Positions 10,851 to 24,245 of a stretch of DNA of 64,000 nt are shown here, one piece after another. Numbering within the stretch: the first letter of the stretch is position 1; the number at the start of each line of letters is the position of its first letter. Location of the stretch: contig JAPQWV010000485.1 in assembly GCA_027422505.1 (NCBI GenBank), forward strand, positions 248,001 to 312,000, given 5' to 3'. Below the pieces are notes generated by a model. That model ran no database searches, was not told where the DNA came from, and saw only the letters and a program-made list of their open reading frames with translations. The position numbers and the translations under genes were made by a program. The DNA comes from Craterostigma plantagineum. Its lineage: Eukaryota > Streptophyta > Magnoliopsida > Lamiales > Linderniaceae.

Positions 10851-10862
10851 GCCTCCCACTTG
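10851..10862 (-). other. Polypurine tract of the long-LTR copia element
   Basis: On the minus strand the bases just before the 3' LTR read GCAAGTGGGAGGC then TGTTTGGG, the normal plus-strand primer position. Confidence 0.8.
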
Positions 10863-10885
10863 CACTCGAATGCCATGTGCTGCAC

Positions 10886-13800
10886 CTAATGCCAGTCACA
10901 ATGGTATCGTAGCCCCATCTTGTCCAAATGCTGTTCCATAACTGCCTGGGACAAGGGCTTCGTGAGTGGGTCCGCCACGTTTTCTGCGGTGGCGATTTTC
11001 TGCACGGCGACCATTCCGTTTTCAACGAACTCACGTAGTACGTGATATTTTCTCTCAATATGTTTGGACTTGCTATGAGATCGTGGTTCCTTTGCCTGCG
11101 CGACTGCACCGCTATTATCGCACCAAAGTGTAAGCGGTCTGTCCGCAACTGGTACCACAGTAAGTTCCTCCAAGAACTTTTTCATCCAAACAGCTTCTTT
11201 AGCTGCCTCTGAGGCTGCTATGTATTCTGCCTCACACGTGGAATCGGCAGTCGTGCTTTGCTTGGAGCTTCTCCAAGACACTTCCCCACTATTGAGCACG
11301 AATACAAAACCTGAAGTAGATTTTCGGTCATCCACGTCCGACTGGAAGTCCGAATCGGTATAACCTTCTACTTCTAGTCCCACTCCTCCATAGACAAGCG
11401 TTAAGTCTTTAGTCCGTCTAAGGTACTTAAAGATATTCTTAACGGCTGTCCAGTGTCCTTCACCTGGGTTTGCCTGAAACCGACTAACCACGCTCACAGC
11501 GTAGGCAATATCCGGTCGTGTACACAACATCGCGTACATCAGACTACCCACTGCCGACGCATAGGGTATCCACTCATCCGTCGTCGGTCTTCCTCACTTT
11601 GAGGTGACATTGATTTCGACAAATGGATCCCATGTCACATAGGTAAGAATCCTCTCTTAGAGTCATCCATTCTGAATTTCTTCAGGATTTTCTCTAAGTA
11701 AAGGGCTTGAGATAAGCCGATCGTTCTGTTCGCTCGATCCCTGAATAAGCGAATACCGAGTATATACGTCGCTTCTCCCAGATCTTTCATGGAGAATTCG
11801 GTTGAAAGCCATGCTTTCACCGACGAGAGCATCCCGATGTCGTTTCCTATCAAAAGGATATCATCCACGTACAATACAAGGAACGACACCATACTCCCAC
11901 TGCTATTTCTGTAGACACATGGCTCGTCTACGTTTTTCTCGAATCCGAAGTTCCGAACTGCTTCATCGAAACGTAGGTTCCAACTACGAGAGGCCTGTTT
12001 CAGTCCGTAAATGGACCGATTTAGTTTGCACACTTTGTGAGCATCTGCATGCGACTCAAAACCTTTTGACTGCTCCATATAAATCTCCTCCTTGAGGAAT
12101 CCATAAGGAACGCCGTTTTGACGTCCATCTGCCAAATCTCATAATCATAGTGCGCAGCTATTGCGAGCATTATGCGGATAGACTTGATCATGGCTACAGG
12201 CGAGAAAGTCTCCTCATAGTCGACTCCCTCCTTTTGGTTATAGCCCTTGGCAACCAACCTGGCCTTGTATGTCTCAACTTGTCCGGCAGGTCCAATCTTT
12301 CTCTTGTATATCCATTTACAACCAATTGGTCTAAAACCGCTCGGTAGGTCTACAAGAGTTCAGACTTTGTTTGAGTACATTGAGTTCAGCCCGCATAGCT
12401 TCAATCCATCTCGTTGAGTCAACATCGTATATAGCTTGATCGAAAGTAGCGGGATCTTCTCTTAGAAGTCCCCTAGTCGCAACATAATCGTGTTCAACGT
12501 GTGACATGCCATACCGCTCTGGTTGGCGTGGCACCCTTTCATATCGTCGTAAGACTGCTTCACTCGGACCATCCAATTCCAAATCCTGTGAGGGCGTTTC
12601 AGTTGACTGCTCCTCGAGAGTGACCTCTCGGCCAACGCCACAATCTCGAATGAACTCCTCCTCGAGAAAATGTGTGTGTAGGCCCACAACGATCCTCTGA
12701 TCATCGTGAAAGTAGAATAGGTACCCCATAGAGTTTTCAGGGTATCCTATGAAACGACCTTTCAGAGACCTAGACTCCAATTTGTCTGCCTTCAACTTTT
12801 TCACATAGGCCGGGCAACCCCAAATCCTAATATGTGATAAGCTGGGTAACCGACCAGTCCATATCTCATACGGAATGCCGTTAACAGACTTCGAGGGACA
12901 CCGGTTTATGGTATAAGCCGCTGTCAAAAGCGCGTATCCCCATAATGACATCGGTAAATCTGTATAGCTTAACATAGAACGAACCATATCTAATAAAGTT
13001 TGGTTTCTACGTTCGGCCACGCCATTCAATTGTGGCGTGTCGGGCGGAGTCATATGTGATAATATACCATTCTCCTTCAAGAACTGGTCAAACTCAATAC
13101 TCATGTACTCACCTCATCGATCCGATCGAATGGCTTTAATGAGTTTCGACGTTTGTTTTTCCACCAAAGCCTTATACTCCTTGAACCTTTCAAGTGCATC
13201 AGCTTTATACCTCATCACATACACGAGTCCGTAACGACTGTGATCATCCGTGAAGGTAATAAAATAGTGGAAGTCACCCCGAGCCTTCACATTGAATGGC
13301 CCGCAAACGTCCGTGTGAATCAAACCGAGAATTTCCGTGGCTCTATTAAATGTCCCGGTGAAGGGTGATCGGGTCATTTTACCTTGGAGGCACGACTCAC
13401 AAGTCGGATAGGGATCTGATCCCAACGGTTTCAAAATCCCGTTTTTCTCCAATTTGTGGATCTTGCGTTCTCCAGCATGCCCTAATCGAAGATGCCACAA
13501 GTACCTCGCGTTTATTTCTGACTTTCGTTTGTTTGTGACAGTATTCACAGATACGTCGTTCTGGGTGTTTAAATAGTACAAACCATTAAACAGTGTCGCG
13601 TTGCCAACATTTTTATTCCGATAGATAATGTGGCATGTATTATTATTAAAGTTAAATACATAACCATTCCTGCTCAAAACAGGAATGGTGACGATGTTCT
13701 TAAAACCCCTCGGGAGTACAAGACAATCGTACAAACGCAACACATGCCCAAATAACAAAACAAGAGATCTTGATCCGACGTGGCTTGCCGAGAGACTATC

Positions 13801-14780
13801 CCCGCTTCCCACTCTAACCTCGATCTCCCGCTCCCCAAGCGCTCTACTTGGTCCCAGACCCTGCTGGACACACAAATGTGAGTACTAGCTCCCGAATCCA
13901 ATATCCAGGAAGTAGAGTATACAGATGATGAACAAACTGTTTCTAAAACATTAAGTTCCTTACCTGACGCAGCCTGCTCACCCTTGAGCTTCGGACAGTC
14001 CCGCTTCCAATGGCCCAGCGCACCGCAATGCAGACACCTATCCATCGGCTTTACACCGGTCTGCTTCGATTTCCCAGAAGATTTGTTCTTCTTAGAAACC
14101 TTCCATGTTGGCTTGAGCTTGTTGCCCTTCTTCTTTTTGCCTTTCTGGGGCTTCGAAGAGGTGGCGACAAGTGCAGTCTGCTTTGCCCTCTTCATCTGAC
14201 CTTGCGCCGTTGCTAACTGATTCATCAGATCAGGAAGCGTCAGCGTCATGCCGTTCAGATGATAGTTCACTATGAACGCGTTGAAGGACGGAGGCAGAGA
14301 CTGCAAGATGAGATCGTTTTGTAATTCCCGATCAAATCGGAAATTGAGAGTCTCCAATCTCTCGATCATGGTGATCATGTTCATAACATGTTCGCCAACG
14401 TTCTCACCCTCAGACATCCTCGATCGGAAGAGCTGCGACGAAGCCGCATAGCGAGCTGTCCTAGACGTCTCACCGTGAAGCTCTTTCAGATGCTGAACCA
14501 TCGCTCGAGCATCAGCCATACCCTCATGGCTACGCTGCAGCGTGTTACTCATCGATCCGAGGACATGAGCCTTTACGAGCTGCTCGTCGCGCAGTCGCTT
14601 ATCATAAGCGGCACGAGCCTGCTCGGTTGCCCGCGCCCCTGGGGCCGGCGGCAACTCGGAGTCAAGGATATACACTAGATTCTCAATCTGAAGGAAAATC
14701 CTCAGGTTGAGAAGCCAGTCTGAATAGTTTGACCCAGTCAACCTATTCTCCTTGAGCAGTATGTTTAAAGCGGTAGACAT
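10886..14780 (-). pseudogene. Broken copia gag-pol polyprotein
   Basis: From ATG at 14780 (MSTALNILLKENRLTGSNYS) the order is gag, CCHC knuckle (CLHCGALGHWKRDC), protease (WILDSGASTH), GAG-pre-integrase (LRLGHAGERKIHKL), integrase core (HTDVCGPF, PQLNGVAERRNQT), reverse transcriptase (QKEGVDYEETFSPVA, YVDDILL) and RNase H (SKSKHIERKYHVLREF). It ends at 10886. Lesions: frameshift near 13870 just after the protease motif, TGA in the integrase SDR(G)GEY motif near 13113, frameshift near 12335, a second in the reverse transcriptase near 12130, and one near 11600. It is not functional. Confidence 0.93.
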
Positions 14781-15871
14781 AATTAACACTGAGAGAAAAA
14801 GCTGCAGAAAATGAAAGGCACATTAAGTCGTTTGTATAGATCATCAAACGCGAACAAGGACTTTTATTCCGTTTGACTCCCACTATCTTTTCATAAACTC
14901 CATTTTCTCCCATTGGATGTTTTGGAAAGTTTCGTTGATAACTTCGATAGTGGAGTTGATGTCCCCGTGGGCGGATGCAAACCTCAACCTCTGTCGTTTT
15001 ATTGGTTTGCAGCGGCCACGAAGTCGTGCTCCGCACGAATCCGACCTCGTCGAATGTTTCAACTATCTTTGTCTCAGTCAGGGACCCCTGCTGGCAAACC
15101 CGGAACAAGGTGGTGTGACTGTCTAAGTGCGACTTATCAACTTTGCTCAAAACCGCACACTTGAACCGTACGTTTTACCGCATAGTGCGGTCTTGGCGAG
15201 CGGCGCTAACGCACTCGAGCAAGCCGAAACGAAAGCAAATGCAAGGCGCCGGCATACCCGGAACCAAACCTTGTATTTAGGTTTCGTAATAACTCAGCCC
15301 GAGCTTGATAGAAGACAGGGCATCAAATCCCTTTACTCACTTAGTATTTCTTCGGGAGATTGTATTGTCATAGCAAAAATCAAAAATTAAGCACGAGCAC
15401 ATAAATGCGTTAATTAAATTCCTAACCCTAGGAAAGCAATTTAAATGGACAAATGCGCGGGCTATTTCTAAGCTGGTCCTATTACATGGGTCGTAAAACG
15501 ACCGGGTATTTGATCTCCAAACGTCGACTCGTCATCACGCGGGTCATCGAACCCTCCAATCTTGCCTTGCGTCAAACGGCCGCCGTTTTATCTAACTTAT
15601 CTAATAAAGCGATAAAATACAACACAGGGGGGAATTATTTCCCGAACAACCCGTAATCCATGTACATACCGGGGGGCAGCTATCGGCCCTTAAACAAATA
15701 ACCCGGTGTGAACCTAAGCCTGCGTAAATGTCCCACATAAACATGCAACACAGAATTTTGACGCCGGGTGACCGACCGACGTCACGAGCGACGATAGTCT
15801 CCAAACAACGTCGACCGTTCTTTCGCCACATCGGCTTTCGAGGCCTTCGGTCGAACCATGCATGAGCCGTA
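14781..15871 (-). other. Untranslated leader of the long-LTR copia element
   Basis: 1.1 kb between the primer site and the gag start. Only short, non-conserved frames are present; I see no extra gene. Confidence 0.6.
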
Positions 15872-15883
15872 GCTCTGATACCA
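15872..15883 (-). other. Primer binding site, tRNA-iMet type
   Basis: On the minus strand TGGTATCAGAGC follows the 5' LTR after one base, complementary to the 3' end of initiator tRNA-Met. Confidence 0.93.
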
Positions 15884-15884
15884 C

Positions 15885-18319
15885 TGTTGGGGTAGGCCCG
15901 ATTAATCGACGCCGGCCCCCGAACAGCTCAACGTGGCGATAGCGGAAGCGCGTTTTGAACCGAGCGGCGTAGGGTGCCGAATTTTCGATTTTCAACATCT
16001 AAATTCGACCTAACGCTTCGGCTTCTCCCGAGGGCTCAAGATACTGCCCTGAGCCTCAAGAGACCACGTCTAATTCGAACTTCTCAAATTCGAATTTAGT
16101 ACAACTGTATTCGAATTAATAACTTCATTCCAAACTAGTTCGAACAAAGCGGCAGCCAACAGCGTTTCGACTGTTTGGCGACCGAAATGATTTTCGATCA
16201 ATACCAAATTTCCAGAATCATTCTACACTTCCCGACGATCGTAACGTGGGGTCTTTAGAATCATTCCGATGTCGTTTGGTATTTTTCGCAAAACCAAATC
16301 AGTGGTTCGAAATTATCAATTCGACTAAAGCGGCAGTATGCCGTCTTTCAACAGTTTGATAACCGAAATGATATCCGATCGATACCAAATTTTCCAGATT
16401 GATTCTAAACTTCCCGAAGATCGTAACGAGGGGTCTTTTGAATCATTACGATATCGTTTGGTATTTTTCGTAAAATCAAATCAGTAAGGTTCGAAATATA
16501 CCGTCGGTGTACGTGAATGCACCTCGGATGGACGTCGCAACACCTCGTCTGGCTCCCGGGGCTTCCGGGCTAGATTGTCACGCCGGTATGACCTTGATCG
16601 AACCTCCGAGACTGCTCCCGATGGCTAGCGCAGTTCGGTTCGGGCGTCGGGACTCGTCAAACGATCCCGTAGCTTGACGTGGCTTGACAAGTTATAACTT
16701 CAACTCACTTTATTTCTTTTCTCTCTAGTTTATTTGTTAAACCAAGTACCAAGTACCTCAGCCCCTCATATTTCTCACGTTGGCCTTTTTTTTTCATTTA
16801 TGCATGTCTCTTTTTTGGTTTTCAACACCTAAGCACATGAGGTGTCACATTGTGCTTGTAGTATAATTCCACTAACACTTGTCATGTTATTGAATGAATG
16901 AGTCACTTGCCACCTCAACCATTGTGGCATAACATGGAATTGACACATGTTCAATGACCAAGTCAACATGCATATTTTCAATTAATTCCACTTCGGCCCA
17001 TGAGGTTTCCAAATTCTCAATTTAGTCCCTCAATTTTAAGTAATAAAATAATTAAATCCAATCTAATTATTTTATTTACAATTGAGCCTCATTTAGTTAA
17101 TTAATTACTTAAGCACTTAAGACAATCTTAAGTCCTAATTATTCCCATGACCCTCACCGGAGCTTAAGTAAATCGTCGACAATTCATATCAACTATGCCA
17201 CTACCTCAGCGAATCCCATTCGTTAGGTTCCAGAGAAAAGCCCGCCGTTTTCGTTCAAGTTCATTACCATTTTTAAGCGCGACTCTCTAGGTCCGTCTCA
17301 ACTGACACGGGAGGAATCCACGAGTCCGGGTATTCGCCTAGCCAATCCAGCGGTACCGGAGAGATCCCAGTTGAGAACGAATTTTGATCTAATCGAAATT
17401 CGGGCGAACCGACTATAGTGTATTCATTTAAATACATCTTATGCCTTTCACTTGCGTCCCGGTTAGGTGAGAGCCATGTTAATGTCAAACTCACTAACCC
17501 AACTTTATGTTATAATCGAGACCCAACCGATTATTTAAACTCTGCTCCGTATCTAATACGAGCGAGCTTTCCAAGCTTCGGCCGAAGGCTTTACAATCGT
17601 CGTTCTCCAATTACCTCATAGGACGTTAACCTATACTAATATAGGCAGTGAATCCCGATAGCAGTCAAAACCCGACAATCACCTCCGTAAAGTCGGTTGC
17701 GTTTAGCCGCTGGCCCGTGTTCTATTTCCAAACACTTGTGAGCCTAGCCAACTAGCGACAAACCGAAATCGCGAAAGCAAATCCGTCAATGACCCTATCG
17801 GTCTAAGGCTGCTATAGTCATTCGTTCAATCATTGACAACATCCTAGTCATGTGATCGGGACGAATACGAGCCGAATGTCCGAATACGCGATCTCTCCGA
17901 TCACCGATATCTCCATCACGACCCACAACCTCTCAGGTTCGGTGACACTACCGATACTATGTGGTCGTCAATGGATAAGTCATATTCGGATATCTAGTCA
18001 CCCACCTAGAATCCTTAGACTTACGGACTTTTAATTTAATGCTGAGATTAAGGACCATCCGATGTCTCCTCCCTCGTCCCCACGAGAATCAGACGTCCAA
18101 CTCAAACATTCGGGTGTTATTTATTCATCGCACCGCCAGATGCCAAGCAGACTTTAAATTCGATAAATAAATAATAATGCCTTTATTATAATGAAAATAA
18201 TATTCACTACTTTATTTTGATAGTATGTACAATAAAACTGTCTAGCGACCTATACATCATTGTGCGTCCTATACTATTCCTAGTCCTCGTATGGCATTTC
18301 GAGGGCACACTCCCTAACA
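15885..18319 (-). repeat. 5' LTR of the long-LTR copia element
   Basis: 2435 bases, TGTTGGGG to CCTAACA. Around 17740 it preserves the empty site (TGTGAGCC then TAGCC) that is occupied by a hAT element in the other LTR. Confidence 0.95.
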
Positions 18320-18529
18320 ACTACATTGTGGTTTGGAAATCAACAGGACCGGCGACATCAAATCATTATCGGCGCAGATCTTAGCTGGTGTTGTTAGCAT
18401 TGATGCTATGTGTGTCGAGATGTGCTTAGAAAGTTTGTTTTGAACAAAAAACTAGCTTATGTTGCTGACAATGTGTGCATGTTTCCGTAGAATCGTCATA
18501 TTTCTGCATGTAAACAGTTCAAAGTATAT

Positions 18530-19250
18530 CTAGTAACAAAATTAACAAGATTAATAACCATTTAGCAAGTACTCGGGTAACAGAAACATTACGTGACAAG
18601 AAACAGATAACGCTGTTGCAGTAACAACTTAATAGTTAATAGATTCGTTTATTGTTTTCAAACTTTATACACTAAACACGCTAAAAAATCACTATAACAG
18701 GTAAATTCACGAAGTTTTATATAAAAATATGTTAGTTTGTGCTTACGAGTTCCGTGGAGTTTTTGTTGGTATTGACGAAGTTGAAGTATAGTGTGAAAAC
18801 AAGTACCACTCATCTGAGAGGATGGTCATCCATGGACGAATTGATCCTACGTACAAGAACTGGGTACATACGATCTATTACTGATAATTTTACAGTACAA
18901 ATGGTCGACCTAACATAATTGGTTCATCAATGTTAGGGACATATTCAATAATCTTAAACGTAAACCTCGTGTTCTTTACTGATTCATGGAGTAACAGTTC
19001 AACGTATAAAAAGTAACAAATTACCAAGAATAATAACAACGATCTTATAACACGGTAACAGAATAATGCACATCGAGTAACGGATAACGCTGTTACAATA
19101 ACAATTTAACGTGTAATCACTGGCGTACTTAGAGTTTTTCCCGCCCAAAATTCATCTCATGATGGTTGTCCCGCCAGAATCTTCAATGCTGATTTAGTAA
19201 CAAGAAAAAGGCATCATAGTAACAGATATTCTAAGTACTAGTAACGGAAC
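18530..19250 (+). repeat. 5' array of AGTAAC(A/G) motifs upstream of the transposase
   Basis: AGTAACA, GGTAACAG, AGTAACGG and close variants recur near 18533, 18575, 18620, 18994, 19013, 19042, 19075, 19198, 19220 and 19240, spaced tens of bases apart and mostly on the plus strand. There is no coding frame. The same motif recurs on the 3' side. Confidence 0.7.
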
Positions 19251-19554
19251 CTGAAATTTTTACAGATGGCGCCAATGCGAAAAAAATACACCACAATTTC
19301 CTCTAAACCCTATTTCAACAACGTAAATCATATATCTTCTTCATTTACTGCCTTTGACAGTATCATGGTCCCCACAATGTCAACAATACAAGATTCGATT
19401 CTTGCTCTGTGTGCTTATAAAAGCGAATTTTTTTTGTTGGAGGTAAGAGAAACATCATCTTTAACAGACCTCTTATTACTAGTTACCCAACGTTCTCAGA
19501 CGTCGATAGTAGCTCCATCTCTTGAGATACAAATCACCTCTTAACAACACCACA

Positions 19555-21641
19555 ATGCAATTGCTCATGGACCATGATGTGAAGTTCATGGTGAGGTTGC
19601 ATCACGAGCTAAAATTGAAGGTCATAGACATTATTGCAATTGAACACGGGAATACAACTGAAGATATGCCATCTCAGGTCGGGCAATCTCAAGCTGAATG
19701 TCGAGCTCTGGCCAACGGGAACTCAGTCGACTTTTGGATTCGGTGCATTGAGGGTGAAGGGCAAGTCTTGAGGGTGCTAATGAGTTTCGAAGCAAGCTTA
19801 AAAGGCATGCCGTTGCGAGCAGAAAGTCTTTCAAGTATATAAAAAATGACGTTAAGAAGATCATCATAGTATGCAACGTAGAAGGATGTAGATGGAGGAT
19901 ATACGCAGCTCACCGGCAATGTGATGGTCTGTTTAGCATAAAAAATTGCAACCTCAACCACACTTGCGGAGAATCCAGTTTACTAATGAGAGACCACCCA
20001 AAAGCCGATGCAAAATGGTTGCGGAGTTGGTTCAGCGAAGCTGAGCACAGAGCCTCTCTACAAGCCACGCACTATGAAGAATGATATGTTGCGGGAATAC
20101 GGGGTTGAAATACCATATCACCGAGCTTGGTCAGCGAAAGAAATAGCGTTGAAAAATATTCATGGGATTCAAAGAGGTTCATATGATAAATTAAGGTGGT
20201 ATTGCAGTGCTGGTTGCTTTGAACAAATCAGGTTCATTTGCGGATTGTGAACTTCATCCTGAAACAAACAATTTAAGAGAATGTTTGTGAGTTTCAATGC
20301 GTGTATAATTGGGTTTATAAGGGGTTGTAGACCACTACTCTTCCTTGATGGTACACAAATCAAGAATAAGCACATAGGGTGCTTATTTACTGCTGTGTCA
20401 AAAGATGGAAATGATGGATTGTTTACTGTGGCTTTCGCAGGTTTTGTTATTTTCTTAGAATAATTTGTTTTATTTCGTAGCTTATTTGTTATTATCTATT
20501 CATAATTTGTTATTGGACAGTGACTGATGCAGAAACATCACCTAACTGGGAGTGGTTTCTTTTGAAACTGAGGCATCTCTTGTCCTATTATGGAGAGACA
20601 ACTTCGGAGATTATACATTTTTTCCGACCGGCATGAAGGATTGGTTCAAGGCGTTCCCTCGGTATTTCCAGGGTCTCACCATGCATATTGTTTAAGGCAT
20701 GTCATTGACAATTTCAAGACTGAGGTACATTATCATGTATTGTTATTTATAGACTCATTTCAGTTAAAATGTTAGTGATGCATTGTTATGACAGACGAGG
20801 TTTTTGTTTTCCTTCGCTATCTGTACAGGTATTGCGAAAGTACCCATATAAGAACAAGAAAGTTGGACAACAAAGTTCAAGAAGGCAGCTTACTCTCCTT
20901 ACTTGGAGGATTTCAGAACATTTCTTACGGAGGTTAACGGCATTTCCCGGACACTCAAACTTCATAGGAAAGACGAATCCTAATTGTTGGGCTAACTCCT
21001 TATTTCGTGGCCCGATGATGGGGCATAATGACAACAACATTGCAGAAAGTTGGAATAGTTGGGTTCGTGAGGCTAGGGCGCTACCTATTGTTAGTTTGGT
21101 CGACGAGATAAGACGGAAGACAATGATCATGATGAACGACAAATGCACGGAAGCACACAAACAGCTCAGCCATTTGTGTACGAAGCCTGAGAACAAACTG
21201 AAATTAAGCATCGATGAATCTCAAACATTGGAGGTCGATAGGTCTGGTGGATGGCAGTTCGAGGTTTCAGAAAAGGGGATCAAATATGCCGTTTGTTTAA
21301 ACAATAAGAGATGTTCTTGCCGACACTTGGATCTACAGGGGCTTCCGTGTAAGCATGCATGCGCATGCATTCTTTCAATGGGCCTTTCTCCATATGACTT
21401 CTGCGACAGCTATTACAGTTTGGCGAAATACCGGGAGGCATACCAGGGTTCTATAAATCCAATTCCTTCTAATTTTGCAATTGAAGATCCTATACCCGAA
21501 GACGTCGTGGAACCAGACGTTCAAAGATCCCCAGGCCGTCCACGATCTAAAAGAATTCCTTCACAAATTCAAGACACTCGTCCACTCAAATGTGGAAGAT
21601 GTAAAAGGGTCGGGCACTATCGCCGAACAAGAAGCATTTAA
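19555..21641 (+). pseudogene. Mutator-like (MURA/MuDR) transposase, frame-broken
   Basis: Order: MuDR N-terminal domain (VEGCRWRIYAAHR, NCNLNHTCGE), DDE core (PLLFLDGTQIKNKH, TDAETSPNWEWF, SDRHEGLVQGVPSVFP, AYCLRHVIDNFK), SWIM zinc finger (CSCRHLDLQGLPCKHACACI) and a C-terminal CCHC (CGRCKRVGHYRRT). Two GT-AG introns fit at 20441-20520 and about 20723-20828. Frame changes near 19790 and 20287 and stops between them break the protein. Several breaks look like single-base losses in homopolymers. Confidence 0.88.
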
Positions 21642-21779
21642 CGTTTGCAGTTGTCAGTATTTTTTGTCTTTTGTTGGCCAATCTGATATCAATTTGTCCT
21701 TTTTCTCTAATTGATATCAATTGGTAAGTTTTTGGCTACTCGTTGTGTACGTATTGGATGTTTCTGTGGATTATAACAC

Positions 21780-23150
21780 ATTACGTGCACAGAGTAACAT
21801 TTCTTTCATATCTGGTAACAATTTCGTACAGCATAGTAACGGATGTGAAACCACTAGTAACGATATTGATACTAACAGTAACAGATTTGGTACCCGGAGT
21901 AACAGTTTGGACACAGTATAAATATACCCAAATTATTGGGATCTCCCGTATTTTCGCGAAATTAAAATCCGAAAGTCGGACGAACGAGCAAATAATGTGC
22001 ACCATGGAGCTGCCCATACTAAAGGTACTTCGAATTTATACATATTAGATGTAATCTTTGCAAAAACGGCTTTGATTTCGTCATATTTTCGCTAATTACA
22101 ACCCTACACATGGTAACAATTAGTAAAAGTTAAATAACGGATATGGCGTTCCAATTAACGAATCATGTGGACTGAGTAACATATTTGGTACTACCGTATT
22201 ATGGGGGTCGACCGTATTTTCGCTAAATTGAAAGATGAACATCGGACGAACGAGGAAACAATGTGTCGCGCCGAGATTCCCATACTATGGGTTCTTCGAA
22301 TTTATACATATTAGATGTAATTGTTGACAAAAACGGCTTTGATTTCATCTTATTTTCGCAAGTTAGAATCCTAGACGCAGTAAGAATTAAATGCTGTTAA
22401 ATAACGGATTTGGCGAAAAACAGTAACGAGTTTGTGAATTGAGTAACAACATTTATACTACAAGTAACAGTTTGGACAGTATAAATATTCCCATTAATGT
22501 GGTCGACCGTATTTCCGCGAAATAAGAGATGAACGTCGGACGAACGACCAAACAATGTGCAGCACCGACCTTTCCATACTATGGGTACTTCGAATTTATA
22601 CATAGTAGATGTAATCGTTGCCAAAAAACGGCTTTGATTTCATCTTATTTTCACAAATTAGAACACGATACATGGTAACAATTAAGTTTAGTTGCAATAA
22701 CTGTTTTGAGAGACATAGTAACGATACTGGCACAACAGGTAACAAATTTGACATGCTAGTAACAGTCTGGATACAGTAAAAATATACCCAAAATCGGGGT
22801 CGACCGTATTTTCTCTAAATTGAAAGATGAAAGTCGATCGAACGAGCAAACAATGAACCGAATCGAGCTAGACATAATATGGGTACTTCGAATTTGTACA
22901 TATTAGAAGTAATCGGTGCCAAAAAAGGCTTTGATTTCAACCCATTTTCGCATATTAGAACCCTAAATAGAAAGATAAAAACTCATACAAATCTCACATC
23001 TTGCTGCATCAATACCACTATACATCCTACATTACACGCCGAAATTGGTTGGTTAGTGGGCATTCGAAAATTCGGACCTCGATTCACTGCAAAACGAGAA
23101 TCGTAAAATAAATACTCAGTCGATAACAATTTTCTTCACCAAAGTAACAG
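21780..23150 (+). repeat. 3' array of AGTAAC motifs within tandem ~265-297-bp units
   Basis: Four diverged tandem units share GGTCGACCGTATTTTCGC (near 21945, 22205, 22500, 22797) and GGGTACTTCGAATTTATACA (near 22023, 22290, 22583, 22880), giving periods of about 265, 295 and 297 bases. Each unit carries clusters of AGTAACA/G. No coding frame is present. The array is the 3' subterminal part of the Mutator-like element. Confidence 0.8.
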
Positions 23151-23492
23151 ATAAAGTATGAAAAATAACATTTCGCTGGACTTTTATAACAATATAGCAA
23201 AAAGCATAACAGAAAGTCGACGAAAAATAACTATTAGTTCGGTATGTAAGGATGGGTATTTTCGTCAATACATATTTTTCGTCCTTATCTGTGCCATTTT
23301 CAATAAAGTTGTCCCTTTAAACTATTCTTGACTCTGACAGGGACTGAACCCTTTAGGAAACTTCTGACTGGGGCTGACTGCAAATTTCCCCTAAAATTAA
23401 TCATATATAATACACAAGCATGCGTACGTCAACAACAAAAAGAAACATTATTACCCCCATTACAACTTTGTTGATTCCTTCACAATCACACG

Positions 23493-23874
23493 TAGAGTTG
23501 TCAAACGGGCAGGCCCGTCGAAAATAATATATTATATAAATATATTAATTAATAAGATTTATAAATAAATTATATTGATTTTGATAAAAATAAATAATTA
23601 ATATTAAAAGGTTGATTGAATTAGATGTATTTTCAAGTTGAATTATTAATTTTTTAATTTTTTCCTATTTTATATTATTTTTTCTATTTTTATTATTTTT
23701 TTCTCATTTTTCCTATTTTTTATTTTTCTTTTTTTTAAAATTTTTTCAAAGATTGGCGGTCTAAGCCCGCCAGGCCCGCTATCCGCCCGCAGGCGGGGCG
23801 GGCCTTCATTTTCCAGGCCCGCCAGTAGGCGGGCTTGCCCACACCCGTCCCGCCGACTCGTTTTGACATCTCTA
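23493..23874. mobile_element. Short hAT element, 382 bp, TSD ATCACACG
   Basis: ATCACACG flanks it at 23485-23492 and 23875-23882. The ends TAGAGTTGTCAAACGGGC and TTTTGACATCTCTA are inverted. The interior is AT-rich with subterminal GGCGGGC/GCCCGCC repeats and no transposase. Confidence 0.88.
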
Positions 23875-23882
23875 ATCACACG

Positions 23883-24245
23883 TTTCCTTTTCCGTAAAAA
23901 TTTCACTATTCTTGACTTTTGAGTATGCTTTAGGTGTACTTCATTATTGAAAATTTAAATAGTCATTCCGTTAAGTTTTCTAGCATTCTTCATCAAATTG
24001 GTATCTTGTTTTTTTTCTGCCTTTTTTGGTGGTTTGAATTGAGCGTTATATATTCATAACTAATAATTGGCAGGAATTATTCTGCTCTACCTCTATAGAC
24101 GATAGTCGATAGCTGCCGTACTTTTTCATAACATTGACATTTGAAACTATTATTCAATGACTTTATTATTTATTAGTATCATCAAAAATCAGACCCATCA
24201 CCATATATTCAAATAGGAAAAAAAAAACAAAGACAAAAAGCAACC
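23883..24245. other. AT-rich spacer, nothing recognised
   Basis: No frame, terminal repeat or RNA gene is apparent. Confidence 0.5.

Larger units (their letters stand above)
7600..18319 (-). mobile_element. Complete Ty1/copia LTR retrotransposon with 2.43-kb LTRs, TSD ACTAC
   Basis: Two direct LTRs (7600-10850 and 15885-18319) start TGTTGGGG and end in AACA. ACTAC flanks the element at 7595-7599 and 18320-18324. Coding order and the primer site show it points to the minus strand, so the right LTR is the 5' LTR. The internal part is 5.0 kb. Reverse transcriptase residues (YVDDILLIGND) and the long LTRs suggest the Angela/BARE lineage. The two LTRs differ by roughly 1.5-2% over the first 400 bases, so the insertion is older than the large duplication. 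Confidence 0.95.
18325..23400 (+). mobile_element. Decayed Mutator-like element (approximate limits)
   Basis: A MURA-type transposase pseudogene lies between two noncoding flanks rich in AGTAACA/G motifs. The right end may be near 23390, where the text GGGGAAATTTGCAGTCAGCCCC reads on the minus strand. I could not find a matching inverted terminal repeat or target duplication on the left, which is interrupted by the copia element ending at 18319. Limits are therefore uncertain; it may be a non-TIR Mutator. Confidence 0.6.

Noticed and set aside
21780..23150. CRISPR-like array of repeats and spacers
   Set aside because: The genome is a plant; units are long, diverged and gapless tandem copies, not short identical repeats with unique spacers.
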